Shown here: positions 34,501 through 45,506 of the stretch, one piece after another
Numbering within the stretch: position 1 is the stretch's first letter
Layout of the letters: each line of letters opens with the position of its first letter
Assembly (NCBI RefSeq): GCF_000208865.1
Contig: NC_018397.1
Location: 4,307,748-4,371,747 of the forward strand
Direction of reading: 5' to 3'
Source of the DNA: Neospora caninum Liverpool
Taxonomy: Eukaryota > Apicomplexa > Conoidasida > Eucoccidiorida > Sarcocystidae
DNA: 64,000 nucleotides
Notes under the pieces: generated by a model
The model's database searches: none
What the model saw: only the letters and a program-made list of their open reading frames with translations
What the model was told of the DNA's origin: nothing
Translations under genes and position numbers: made by a program

Positions 34501-35236
34501 CAGGAGGGCAACAAATGCGGCAAGACGACAGCGGAGACGCCTCAGGCAAGGTGGAGAGGGCGGGGCAGCAGAATCGAGGGGTAGAGAGTGGAGAGACGGA
34601 GACAGGCGGGAAGAAGAGCAAGGAACGGGCGAAAAAGAAGCTAGAATCCCTCGTTGTCCACGCGGAGGTCGATTGCCTATCGCAGGTAAGGCGAACAGGG
34701 ACTGTAGGTCTTGTAGTTCCACTAGGGAACAGAGCCAAGACACCTAGAATGAGGCATCAGTCGCCCTTTTCACCCTTCTCCCCCCTCTCCTTAATCTTGC
34801 TCGACTGGTAGGGGAAAAGCGGCAGATGAAGGGCACCTCAGTTGCCGTATTGCAGGACAGTTCTCGTGTAAGAAGTCGCACATGACAGCTGGTCTCGTCG
34901 AGTGTAAAAACCGTTCTCGTTCCCACATGAAAGAGGCCCCGCTCCACCTTTTGAATGCCAGTACACTGTTCTCAGCTCGCTCTCTCATCTGCTTCTTCAT
35001 TCCTCTTATGCCGCTTTGCTCCACTTTCTCTTCAGCTTCCACCGGAGGCTACGCAAGGCGTCGCGGTATGCATCGTTGAGCTCGACTCCCCAGGTCTCGG
35101 GTATGAGGCATCTCACCCTTGCCCCATGTGTCTGCAAGCTCTTCAGAAGCGGGGAGTTTCCCACGCATTTTTCACTACGCCACTGGGGCTTAGAGCCTCA
35201 GCAATTCGGATCGACGACAGGGTGGCGACGCGGTAA
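31558..35236 (+). CDS. cytidine/deoxycytidylate deaminase-like zinc-binding protein
   Basis: Three exons join in phase 0: 31558-33747, 33924-34685 and 35036-35236. This gives about 1050 residues from the chosen ATG (MPFEATAEM). An ATG at 30253 is in frame, so the N-terminus is uncertain. The C-terminal ~150 residues carry the deaminase signature: a helix (LLEVLFAAFLEA), HRHGAALFRIGK, then HAEVDC (His976, Glu978) at the end of exon 2, and HPCPMC (Cys1013, Cys1016) in exon 3. Together these are the H-x-E...P-C-x-x-C zinc ligands and proton-shuttle glutamate of the cytidine/tRNA-adenosine deaminase superfamily. The first ~700 residues are long, charged and low-complexity, with no family recognised. 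The usual E-P-C is H-P-C here. The substrate (free nucleotide, tRNA or other) cannot be told. ADAT3-type catalytic loss is not seen, since the glutamate is present. Confidence 0.8.
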
Positions 35237-38200
35237 AAAACGATACAGAGAAGAACACATGCTGCACTCTTACACGGAAACCTCTTGAACAGCGCAAACT
35301 GCAGCCACACACGGATGGCTTATAGTCCAAACCCGGAAACGAACGCGATGCATCGTGCACATCTCTACGTGTAGATCCGTGTACTCATATATGTATATAT
35401 ATATATATATATATATTTGTACGCAAATGCACACAAATAGAAATGTGATTGTCACATTATGCACTTTGTTCAGCTCCCTCTTCCGCAGTCGTCGGTTATT
35501 CATGTATGAAACGTACATATGTGTAGCGAATCGCATGATGGGGACGTTTTTTCAGCGATCACGGAGGATAGCGTGGGTAGCTGTCTCATGTTCCGTAGAG
35601 TTGTGACTCGTTGCTGCAGTGACTGTGTGCACCTGGTACTCTTCAAGCATTTCATGCAGAGGAAGCTGAGAAATTTCATAGAACGGCACGTGAACACACA
35701 ACTGGATTTTTGTCGGTTTTTGCAGGCCCACACCCGCTCCTTTGGCCTTCGTCGAGGAGATTCTGGCGGCGCGCAAGGATAACAAAAAAGAGGATACAAT
35801 GAAGTAGAGGAATGTAGAGAAACGCTTTTAGCCGCGTGGCTTTTTGGCCTCGTTATTTCTCTTGATGCCGTTGTCACACACAGGCCGAGGGTGCTACCAC
35901 ACTCGGGCGCGCTTCTTCCTTTCCCTTCTTTCTTTAGCTTCTATCTGTTTGTTTTTTCCGAGAGGAGACAGTCATACACGAAGACTGAGCGGCAGCGACA
36001 ACTGCTACAGAAAGCGGAAGTGAATTTGATAGAATACACGCAAGCTTGACAGGACCTGGTTGTCTTTTACCCAAGGTCGACCACCGGACTGTGTTGAGCC
36101 ACCTTTTTCCTCAGAAGCGTCCGTTGAGGACATTCACAGGCAGGTTTCTTCGATTCGTCCAAATGGCATCGCGTGTCTTTCTTCGTTCGAGACCAATCCA
36201 TACTGCCCACACGCTAAAAAGCGTGAGGCGCTCAAGCAGAGAGCCACCGGATCCAAGTTCTAGTGTACTTTTCATGACCATCGTGCTAAGTGCATTAAGT
36301 ATAGTGGTGTCCAGCATATATTTAAAAAACCATGCGCTCATTGTAATTTGTAGTTTAAGTGGAAGCTGAAGGACGGAATCGTTATTAAGCGCCACTGGTT
36401 TAGATCTTGAATGTCTTTGTTTACCGGATCTGCGTGCCTGCCATTCAAGACAAGCAACGACCGAGCTGAGGGAAATTTGATTAGTGACTTTCACTGTTAG
36501 TCGGAGGGGGAGTATCGGTTATTTCGAAGAGAAGGCATGTGCTGCCGCGTCATGTTTGCGGTGTACATACACCTTCGTGTGCGTCTTCATGGTGAATCAA
36601 AAACACGCAGAAGAACCAGGAAATTCGATAACTTCTCTGGCTTAGAGTATCCACAAGGGAACCTAAAGTGCGGACAGCCTCTTTCGCCAGGAGGGAAAGC
36701 TGCGCATGAGAGACTGATTGAACCCGAATTGAAAACAGTGGCTTCAGCACTAGTTTTTTCTGAACAATTCTCTATCGGAACGCTGCCTCTTAGCTACCAA
36801 GGCATGGCCGCTGCTCCTACACCACGCATTGCCTGTTCGTAGTTGACCTCTTACCGGAGCCAAGATTGCCAAGCGAGCTTGCTGTATTGAATGAATGTGT
36901 GGCATTTGCTGACAGAAATGCTTTCCTCAGCAGGCACTATCTGAATCCTTCTGTGATACCTACTTCCCCGGGGGCTTAGGAATACAACTGTACGTTCGAC
37001 GCGCCGCATGGTTGGTGCGCTGACTCTCTTAGCACCATGGAAAGTACTAGAGAGGGCTGCTACATGAAACGTCCAGATTGCGTTCGTGCCTTCCGGGGGA
37101 CTTCGTTGCCTGACTTTCGTAGTTTTTGTAGAGGAAGCTGCGAAAACCGTGCAGCTGTATTATGTGGGAGAGAGAGCCCTGTCTATCTAGCTCCATGCAG
37201 ATATTGAATCCAGAGTGACAGTGGTAGGGAGAGAAAAAACAGATCGTTACGAACAACAGGAGTCTCGCGGTACCGAGCCGAAATGTGAGGCACACTTCCC
37301 CTGCGATCATGAGAGGTCCACACACGCGAACCCACCCTACGTCTTCGATTCCAGCAGTAGGAGAATGACACTTTCCAAGAAAGAAAGAAGAACGCTTTTC
37401 CTCTGAGGTACAAAGTCTCCAAGTTGGTCGGTTTCCTTTCAAGGCGCTCTAGTATGCGTTCCTCTCGTTTCCTTGTGGCTCACTTGCCCGTCTAGGGACG
37501 ATATGAGTCTGGCGAGCACACTCGTGTTTGTGTGGCTCCAAAGTAGCCTTCTACGCGCTCCTTACCCAACCCGGACTCGCACATCCATGTTATCCGGTGA
37601 AACACATCCAAATTCTTTCAAGTCACTCTCTCTTTATCTACCCGTCTTCCAGAGGCTCTGTAAGGACGGCGAACATCAGCACGAGTACGGGTTTACCCTG
37701 GAACACAAAAGCCGTACCCTCGCTCTGTGCGCCAGGCTCGCTGCGTGCACACAGGACTCACGCAAAGCGTGCTTTTGTGGGCGTTGTCGTTCATCAGCCC
37801 TGGATGTCCCATGACCAGCTGCCGACTGCGCGTGCGTGCAGTGGATCCTCGAGCTGTGCATGCGTTCCGTGCTTGCGATGTCTCTCGGGTTCGTGTTGCC
37901 GTGTCTCATTTGAGCGAAGAAGTCTGACTCTGTTGTCTCGAGCTGGGAGTCATCCTGCTCTTCGTGAGAGCACTCGCTTATCACCGACTTCCTTCCTGTG
38001 GGCTTCAGTTGCTCACTCAATGCTCAATGCCCGTTTCTGTCGCCACCTTCTTGCATTTTATGTCTGTGTGCGTCGTGCGTCCCAGCCGAGCTGCTTGGCT
38101 TCGAAGCCTGCGCCGGCCTTCCGCGACCTCACCGTTCTGTGTCGTTCTCGTTCACGGGAAAACCTGTTGGGGACGTCGTTGCACTGCGAGTCAAAAGAAT

Positions 38201-39935
38201 GTCATAAGCGGCAGAGGACAAAGATGGAGCGGCTTGCGCCCGTCGTAGTCGTGCTTCTCCGTGGACGAGCCGTCGCTCTTCCGGCTCCTCCTCTCTTCGC
38301 TCTTGGTCGTCATCCGTTTCTGAAAAGAGTGGCGCCAACTGATCGCGAGACAACATCTCGACAGAAATTGAAGATACGGTCGCACTTGTATACTTGATCT
38401 CTCTTCGCTGTTTTTTCTTTTAGCCTTTTCGTCTCAAAAAAATTCGACGTCTGTCACGGCCACTGGCCAACCGTTCGTGAGTCGTCATACGCCTTTAGTC
38501 CTTTACGCTGCTGTGTGTTCTGGAGGCAGCACTACCCTGATTCGCTGGCGACCAAGTACAAACGAGAGCGCTCTGAAGACTCCTGCGCTTTCCGTGTTTT
38601 CTCCTGCTCTCGCGTGCAGTCTCTACGTTCGTTTCTTCCCGACCACTGACTTCACTTCTCACTTTTGTGTGTTAAAGACAATCCTCACGCGTCACCAAAG
38701 AAATGCCATCACTCCCCGTTCATCGTTATCTTGACACCTTCCATGCTCTCTGGGCTGAACTCTGGCCAGAAAGAGACGGCGCGGTGCTCAACTGAACGAA
38801 GGAGTGAAACTCCTGGCTCCTACAGGGGAACTTGGTTTCGCAGCGACGTGGAGAATAGCAGCTCGTGCCTTTTTCTAGTCGCCGTTCCAGCATTTTTTTC
38901 CGCAGCAAAGAATCTTTTTCCCCTCGTTCTTGTGTCCGATTCCAAACATTCGCGTGGGATGTAAACCTCAGCCCAGCCAAGGTAAATGCGCATGGTGTGA
39001 GAGCAAAATGCGAGCCAGGCGGAAGAGCTCCACTTCCTCCCCGTTCCTGACAGTTCGTTTGCCTTCATTGACTTAGATGACACTCTTGATTCCGAACCTC
39101 GTTCCTCGCTGCCGAAGCGCCATTGTAAGGCACTTCCGCGAAGGAGGCGTTCCGACCGTTTCCCATCCACGAGCGATTGACGTCCATCGTTTGTTCTTTC
39201 TTGTACCTTATAAAGGGAACGGATGGATATGCCCAGTCGACAAAGATGAGGTGGCGTTGTGCCTGTCTCTTCCACTATCTGTTTCCATGCATAGCAGATC
39301 GTCCTGTTTTCTCTGTTTTCTTGTCAACTGAGCCGCACACGCTAGAGGAAACTCAGAGACGACTGGCGTTAAGTGCGACTGGAGGGACACGGTCTCCGAT
39401 TTCCATTTTCTGTCTCCCCTTCTGAGACGGCTTCGACGCCGGTCCCCCCTCTCCCCCCTTCTCTTCTAGTCGACCTACAGAGAGCACCTTGCGTGTGTGC
39501 AGTCAAGCACCGTGGGGTGACTAGCGCCCTGTTTGCTTCGGAAAAACGCGAAGGCCTTTTCCTTTACGCACCCGCTGGACCACCTTGATCCCCGTGTATG
39601 GATGCCGCGCAAATTCGCCTTCCCCTCTGGCCTCTCCGCGAGAACGAGAGAGACACAGAAGAACAGAGAACCCCAGAAGAAGCAGGGCGAACAGGGTGGA
39701 GGTTATCGCTCTTCCTTGTTCCAAGGGGGACAACGCTTCTTCCTCTCTTCCTCGTGTTTTTGAGTCCTCTTTGAAGCCGAACCAAAATCAAACACGACAC
39801 TAGTGGAAGTGCGTGCCGAGTTGCGTTCTCCGCGTGTTCCTGCCGTTTTCTTCGAGACTCGAAGCCCCTCTGACTGTGCAAACTCGAGCTGCCCAGTACA
39901 GAGGCGGGACCGCGTCTAAGACGCTCCTCGCAAGC
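35237..39935. other. long spacer; no supported gene
   Basis: A (TA)n run lies at 35390-35416. The frame at 37528-38397 is open for 289 codons but is cysteine/serine-rich with no domain, and probably lies in the C/T-rich leader of the transporter gene. The segment 36240-36360 encodes a short hydrophobic AT-rich stretch that I could not assign. Confidence 0.4.
35390..35416. repeat. (TA)n microsatellite
   Basis: A TA run lies in the spacer just after the deaminase-domain gene. Confidence 0.9.
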
Positions 39936-42900
39936 ATGTGGCAACTCGGCATCGCCCTCGCGTCTGTCGCCTCCCTTTCTGGAGCCGTGGGCGACGCCTT
40001 GGTCCGTCTGTCGTTTGTCGTGGAGGAGAAGAGACTCACGAGTCACCGTCGGGAAGCGAACAGAAGACAAAAGGGGGGAAACGAAGAAGAAGCAGAAGGA
40101 GCGAAGGGGGCCATTCCGTCGGAGAAGGCAAGGGTAGGAGAGGCAGAGGGAGCTCGATCGAGCCGAGCGAAGAAGAAAACGATTTTTTCTCTTCAGGAAC
40201 CTGCCTCGAGGTCTTCTCCAGACAGGAGCCGGACCTCCAGCGATGTTTTCAGAGGCAGCGAGGGGCGCGAAAGAGGTGGAGACAAAAGAGGGACCGTGCA
40301 GCATGCGGAAGATAGGAAAGCGACTCACTCGCTGAACGCGGGGTCTTCAACCGGGAAACGCCCGCTGTATCTGCGACCTCTGTGGCTCATCGGAATGTGT
40401 CTGGGGACAGTGATCAATTCCCTGCTCTCTATCGTCAGTCTCGACTTTGCGAGTGCTGCAGTCATCACGCCGTTTGCGGGGCTCCACATCTTCTGGAATG
40501 TCATTCTCTCGCGCTTCGTCCTCCAAGTGAGACAAACCAAACTTCGATCAAGTCTCTCCCAAGTCCCACCCTCGCGAATGACAGGACATCCATATGAATG
40601 TATATATATGTATATATATTTTAGGAATTACATGCAAATTGTATTTGTGTACGTGTATGCATTATGTGCACACATACATGTACAAAGATATGCACAACAC
40701 AGATGGTTTTTTCGTCGGCCGAAATGACACTGGGAGTGCACTCAAACGTACTAGTCAGATGGAACTGTCGTGCAAGTTGTGTCTCTTCCTTTCGCAGGAA
40801 AAGCGCGGCCACTTAGATTTGGCGTCGAAAGGCCTTCTGTTTCTGTGTTCCTCTCTGCATGTTTTTAGGAACGAGTACTGCTGCAGCATTACGTGGGGAG
40901 CGCGTTGATTCTCCTAGGTCTCCTTCTGGTGTTATGTTTCGGTGTCCATACACCCCCGCCCCTGTCTCTGGAGCAGCTGTTACAGCTTTACTCGCAGAAC
41001 ACGTGCCTGCTCTACTTCTCCGCGTCGATCCTCGGCATCGCCTTCTGCGTGTACGTCGCCATTGTAGGCCGGGACTGTTCAGAAAACGCGTCTTTCTCCG
41101 CCTCGGCCACTTCCCACGCACCTACCAGACGCAAAAACGGAGCTCTCGAGCTCCACGTGCTCGCATCTAGGTTCTCTTTCTCGTCCTCCCCTCAACCTTC
41201 CGCCTGCTCGGTGCGCAGCGAACCCGACAGCGAGAAGACTTCTCGTCCTTCCTGTCCTCCTTCCGCAGTCCCGAGGTCGGTGGTCTGTCTTCCTCTTGAC
41301 GCCTCTCCGAACGGTGTGCTACATCCTGCCCCGCCTCCTCTTCCTTCCTTTCCGCCGTCGCCTCCCCCTTCGTCTCTGCCTGCTCTCGGCGAGAGGCAGC
41401 CGAGGGCTCTCTTGTGGGAAGCGGAACGGGAGAGAGAATTCTCGGAGCGAGAAAAAGAGCCCGACCGAAGTGGAGAAGACCCTCGCAGCGAGACGAGCCG
41501 ACAGTTCCCGCCTAGACAGCCACGAGAGGCAGGCGACTGTCTCGCTCCTCGAGGGAACGGTTTCCCGCTTGCGCACGCCACAGCGGGCTCCGAGGGAGAG
41601 AGAAGCGCCGGGAAATCGCGTTTGGGTGAAAGCCAAGACGACACACATTCCCCGGAGACTTCCAGCGCCAGAGAGCTGTGCGCGTTGGTCCCCGCTTCGG
41701 CCTTGACAGCGAAATATCGAGGGAGAGAGAAAGAAGGCTATCTCAGGACCGTGGAACAATGTAGGAAGTTGGTGAAGCCTGGATCTGTGCTCAACGATGA
41801 AAACCAAGTTGTCTCTTCTCACCTGCGTTTCCCCGCTCCCTTCCGAAGATTCTGCACAGCAGCAGTCAGTGGCCTCTGCGGCGGCAACACGAACGTCCTG
41901 ATGGAGCACGTGATGAAGGTACGAGGACCAGACTGATTCTTGGCGGTTTCTGTTTTACTATAAGCGGGAAATCCGCCAACTCATGCGTTCCCGTTGGGGT
42001 CGACCTCGCTTATTCAAGTCTCCTGCACCGTTAAATAAAGCTGTGCAGAGTCTGCCGCTGAGGAATTTTTGTCGTGCTTTGTTGGCGTTGTGGCGTGGAG
42101 CCCAGGAAACGCCCGGCAAGTCTCTCGCGTTATACCACTGTTTCGGTGCTTTCCCGGAAGTTTTGCGCGCAGGTGTGGCACGAGGAAACCTGGGGGCATC
42201 TGTGTCACTACAAGTTCTTCACGCTTCTCTTTCTCCTCGGCAGCATGGCTGTTGCCCAGTTGCTCTTCCTGAACGTCGGCCTCGCGCGCTACGAAGCGCT
42301 CTACGTGGTGAGGGAAGAAAGGCGCCCTCGGGCAGCCTCGAACGCGTGCTTGTTGATGGGTTGGGATGCTTCGTGGACACGAAAGGCGTCCATCTGCCGT
42401 GAAGATGACGCTTGAACACCTCGAAATCCGCAAAGGACGGCGGCCCCTAAGACGCCGGTCTTTCCGTGGTTGGGGATTCTCGGTTCTTGTGCGTCAGCGA
42501 CGTCTTCCCTCCAGCGTCTTCAGGCGTTCTTGTCTTCTCTCTCCTTTCAGAGTTTTCGTGTGCTCTCCATCCTCTTTGTCCTTCTCTTCAGGTACCAACG
42601 ACAATGAGCGTTTTAATTGTGAGCAGCTGCTTCGCTGAAATCGCGCTCTTTATCAACGTCCTTCATCTGCCGCAAACGGAGATCCTGCTTTTCGCGGGAG
42701 GATGCTTCTCCATTGTTGTAGGTAGGTCTCTTCGCTTGTATGAACCGCTGCCGTTTCCCTCTGCTTCGCACCTAAACATCTGCAAAGAAACCCGGAAAGA
42801 GCTGCTTTCCAAAGTGCGAGCGTCCTCTACTTTTTCTTCTCTGGCGGCTGGACGTACACTGGATCTGCATGCATCTGGACTCCGTCTCATTCCTGTAGTT

Positions 42901-45506
42901 CTGTCTTCTCACCTTTGGACAAGACAGAGTCTTTTGTTGCCTTCTTCCGTGGCAAGCGTTGGGCTTTTCTTTCGGTCTCCTTTGTCGCCTTTGTTTCTCG
43001 GGATTCCCGGGTTTCCCTGCGTGGTGGCGATGCGCTTTCTTTCCGAAGGTGCACTCGGAGGCTCAGGGCGTCTCCGTTCTCGGTTTTCTCTCTCAGGAAT
43101 TATGATCCTTTCGGGGGCGAGTGTCGAGAGACGCGAGGCGGACCGAGCAGGTGCAGGCGGTGGAGCCCCGGTCGACGTGGAAGGAGACGATTTCTCAGCT
43201 GTCGATGCATCGAGGTAAACTCTCGTCGTCTGAAAAAAAGACGCACCTGTTGTTGGCATGAGATCCTGATCCATTGGAATGGCGACCATGTGCAGATATG
43301 CACAAATATACACACACGCACTTGTGCATATATCCCCCTCATACATCAACATATGCCGTTCACATGCATATACCGATACATTCACATATATATATATATG
43401 TTTATTTATGTATATATATATATATACAAATAAATACACATCTATGTACATAAATACGAACATCTGTATAACTACCATACATGAGCATGTGTCTGCGTGT
43501 ATGTTGTGCGGAAGACTTGGAAGATTTTCACAGGGCTCGTGGTAGTTTGTCGACGGTCACCACGTGCCTGAGTTGTAGGCTCCACAGCTGACTTGGCATA
43601 CTGTGGTGTCGGCGGGAGAGGGTCGCGGCTTTTCAGGAGTATCTGGTGTGAAGAACAGCTCTTTCCGCCCTCTCTTTTCGGTCCCTCTCTCCCTACGTTT
43701 TCATTCATCTGCGTTCCAAGTCCCCGGTGCCCCCTTCCTCTTTCCTTCCATATCTTGATTTACCGGGTTCCTCGCACCCCTCGTCGTTCTTCTCCGTGGA
43801 ATGCGTCTCCTCTCGTCGCTTCTTTGTGCCCACCTGTAGCAGAAGCTTGCGCCCAACTACTCGACATAACTGCACCTTTGTCCTCGAGCGCTCGCCGCAG
43901 CAATTCGAGAACGCGTTTGCAGCCTTAGAGATGCAAGCAGACGCGCCAGGGACGGCCCGTCGCCTCGCTCTGTCTTCCTCGCCTCCAGGCCCTGGCTCGT
44001 CGTACCCTTTGCCCCTCGGGGAAGAAGCGGCAGACGCGCGAGGCGAAACGCCGGAGGCTGCGGGTGACCAGACGGGAATCGCGTGCCGCACAAGGCAGGA
44101 GGGAGAGCGAAAGCAGGCGAGAGAAGGCCTCACCGCAGGGGAAACAGAGAGATCGAGAACCGAGGTTTGTCGGCAGTCAAAAGGGAGCAGACCGCACCCA
44201 CGCGGACGAGAGACGGACAGTGGCAAAGAACAAACGTACAGTAAGTCTGATAAGATAGAACACACCGCAACGTACCTAGCATATATATACGTTGAGACAG
44301 AGAAAGAGGGCGCTGTACGCTGGATTAACTTCGAATTTCTTCCTCAAATATGTGTGTTTATGTGTAGGTGCTGCGGGGGGCGGTGTCTGTGGAGGTGTCT
44401 TCTTTTGGGATTATCCGAGCTCTTTGCCATCGTGAGACACAAACAGTTGACCGTGCTTTACTTTCGTGTGATGTCCGCCTGTTCCTGTGTTCTTCACTCT
44501 TCCTGTTCCTCGTCTTTTTCTGCGTTTCCGCTGCGATTCTCCGTGCTGTCGACTGCCTCTGTGGCGTCGTCGCGCGTCTCCGAATTTCGATTTTCTTGTC
44601 TCTTCTCCAGAAACGCCCTCAGCCCCGGCTACGCCGCCTCGTTCACGTGGTGCGGAAGCGTCATCTCGTTTCTTTGCTGTCTCCGCAGCGTCGGTGGCTT
44701 CGTCTCTCCTGCCGCGGTGCTTTCTTCGTTCCGCGTGGAGTTTGCAGACTTCCCGCTCTTCCCCGAATCGACGGAGAAAAGGACACGGCTACGCATTCTT
44801 GACTGGAGAACCGCCTTTGTCTGAGGAAGACGGGCGCGAGGCGAGTCGACAGGCCTCCGAGATGTCGACGCGGGCTGTCTCTTCCGCGTCTCTCGAGACG
44901 AGGAGCTACTCGGAGAGCAGGCCGGAAGCAGAAGGAAACCATGTAGACGCAAGTCCGTCTCCGTTTTCGACGCGAGACAGAAAGTGGGAGAATCCCCACT
45001 TGCTACTCGCAGTGAGCAATACGCTTCGGGAGTACGCGGAGCACAGAGACGCCGCGCGCGGGGTGTCTGCGGACGAGGCCCGCCATGCGGATTCAGGGTT
45101 TTGCGAGGAATTCGATTTTGCGCGCGAGAGAAGGGGCGAGAGAGGAAACAGCGCCGAGTCCGACAGCGGGAACTCGCGAGAGAGTGAGTCCCCGCCCAGC
45201 ACACCGGATCTCCTGGAAAAAAATCTGCTGTACAGGAGAGGACGAGGAGAGAAAGAGGGAGAGAGCGAGAGGCGGTTGCTGGAGAGGACCAGTGGCACGG
45301 TTCTAGCTTCTCGCCCCGCCAGAATGCAGGAGGTGAACATTTGCTTCGTAGATGAAGGAGACGGAGACGCGACATACGAGAGACGTTTCTTGACTCCCGC
45401 TGGGGCAGCCGAAGCCGCGCACTCCGCAGCGAGGGAGAAGGCCGGGCGGGACACGAGAAACCGGAGCAACGTTATGGAGGACCAGAATGGAAAACTGGAG
45501 ACCTAG
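39936..45506 (+). CDS. NIPA-type magnesium transporter (DMT superfamily)
   Basis: Seven exons fit with consistent phases: 39936-40526, 40869-41918, 42173-42307, 42592-42721, 43097-43214, 43840-44240 and 44611-45506, giving 1106 residues. The transporter core matches NIPA proteins. It has a first helix at the N-terminus (MWQLGIALASVASLSGAVGD). PLWLIGMCLGTVINSLLSIV and ASAAVITPFAGLHIFWNVIL follow at residues 150-195. Helices at about 206-225 and 245-264 come next, and then FCTAAVSGLCGGNTNVLMEH (about 525-545). Exons 3-5 encode the last helices (GSMAVAQLLFLNVGLARYEA, TTMSVLIVSSCFAEIALFIN, GGCFSIVVGIMILSG). NIPA proteins carry Mg2+ across membranes. Unusual are charged insertions at about 30-145 and 265-520 and a hydrophilic tail of about 450 residues. 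The last two exons rest on splice phase only. If they are not used, the protein ends at 43218. Confidence 0.85.
43385..43427. repeat. interrupted (TA)n tract
   Basis: Two TA runs are separated by TGTTTATTTATG, inside intron 5 of the NIPA-like gene. The surroundings are rich in ACATAC and CACATA steps. Confidence 0.85.

Noticed and set aside
36240..36365. possible second mitochondrial insertion (hydrophobic, AT-rich stretch)
   Set aside because: No recognisable cytochrome b or cytochrome oxidase motif was seen, so it was left unassigned.
37528..38397. 289-codon plus-strand frame
   Set aside because: It is rich in Cys and Ser with no domain, overlaps open frames on both strands, and lies where the transporter leader is expected.
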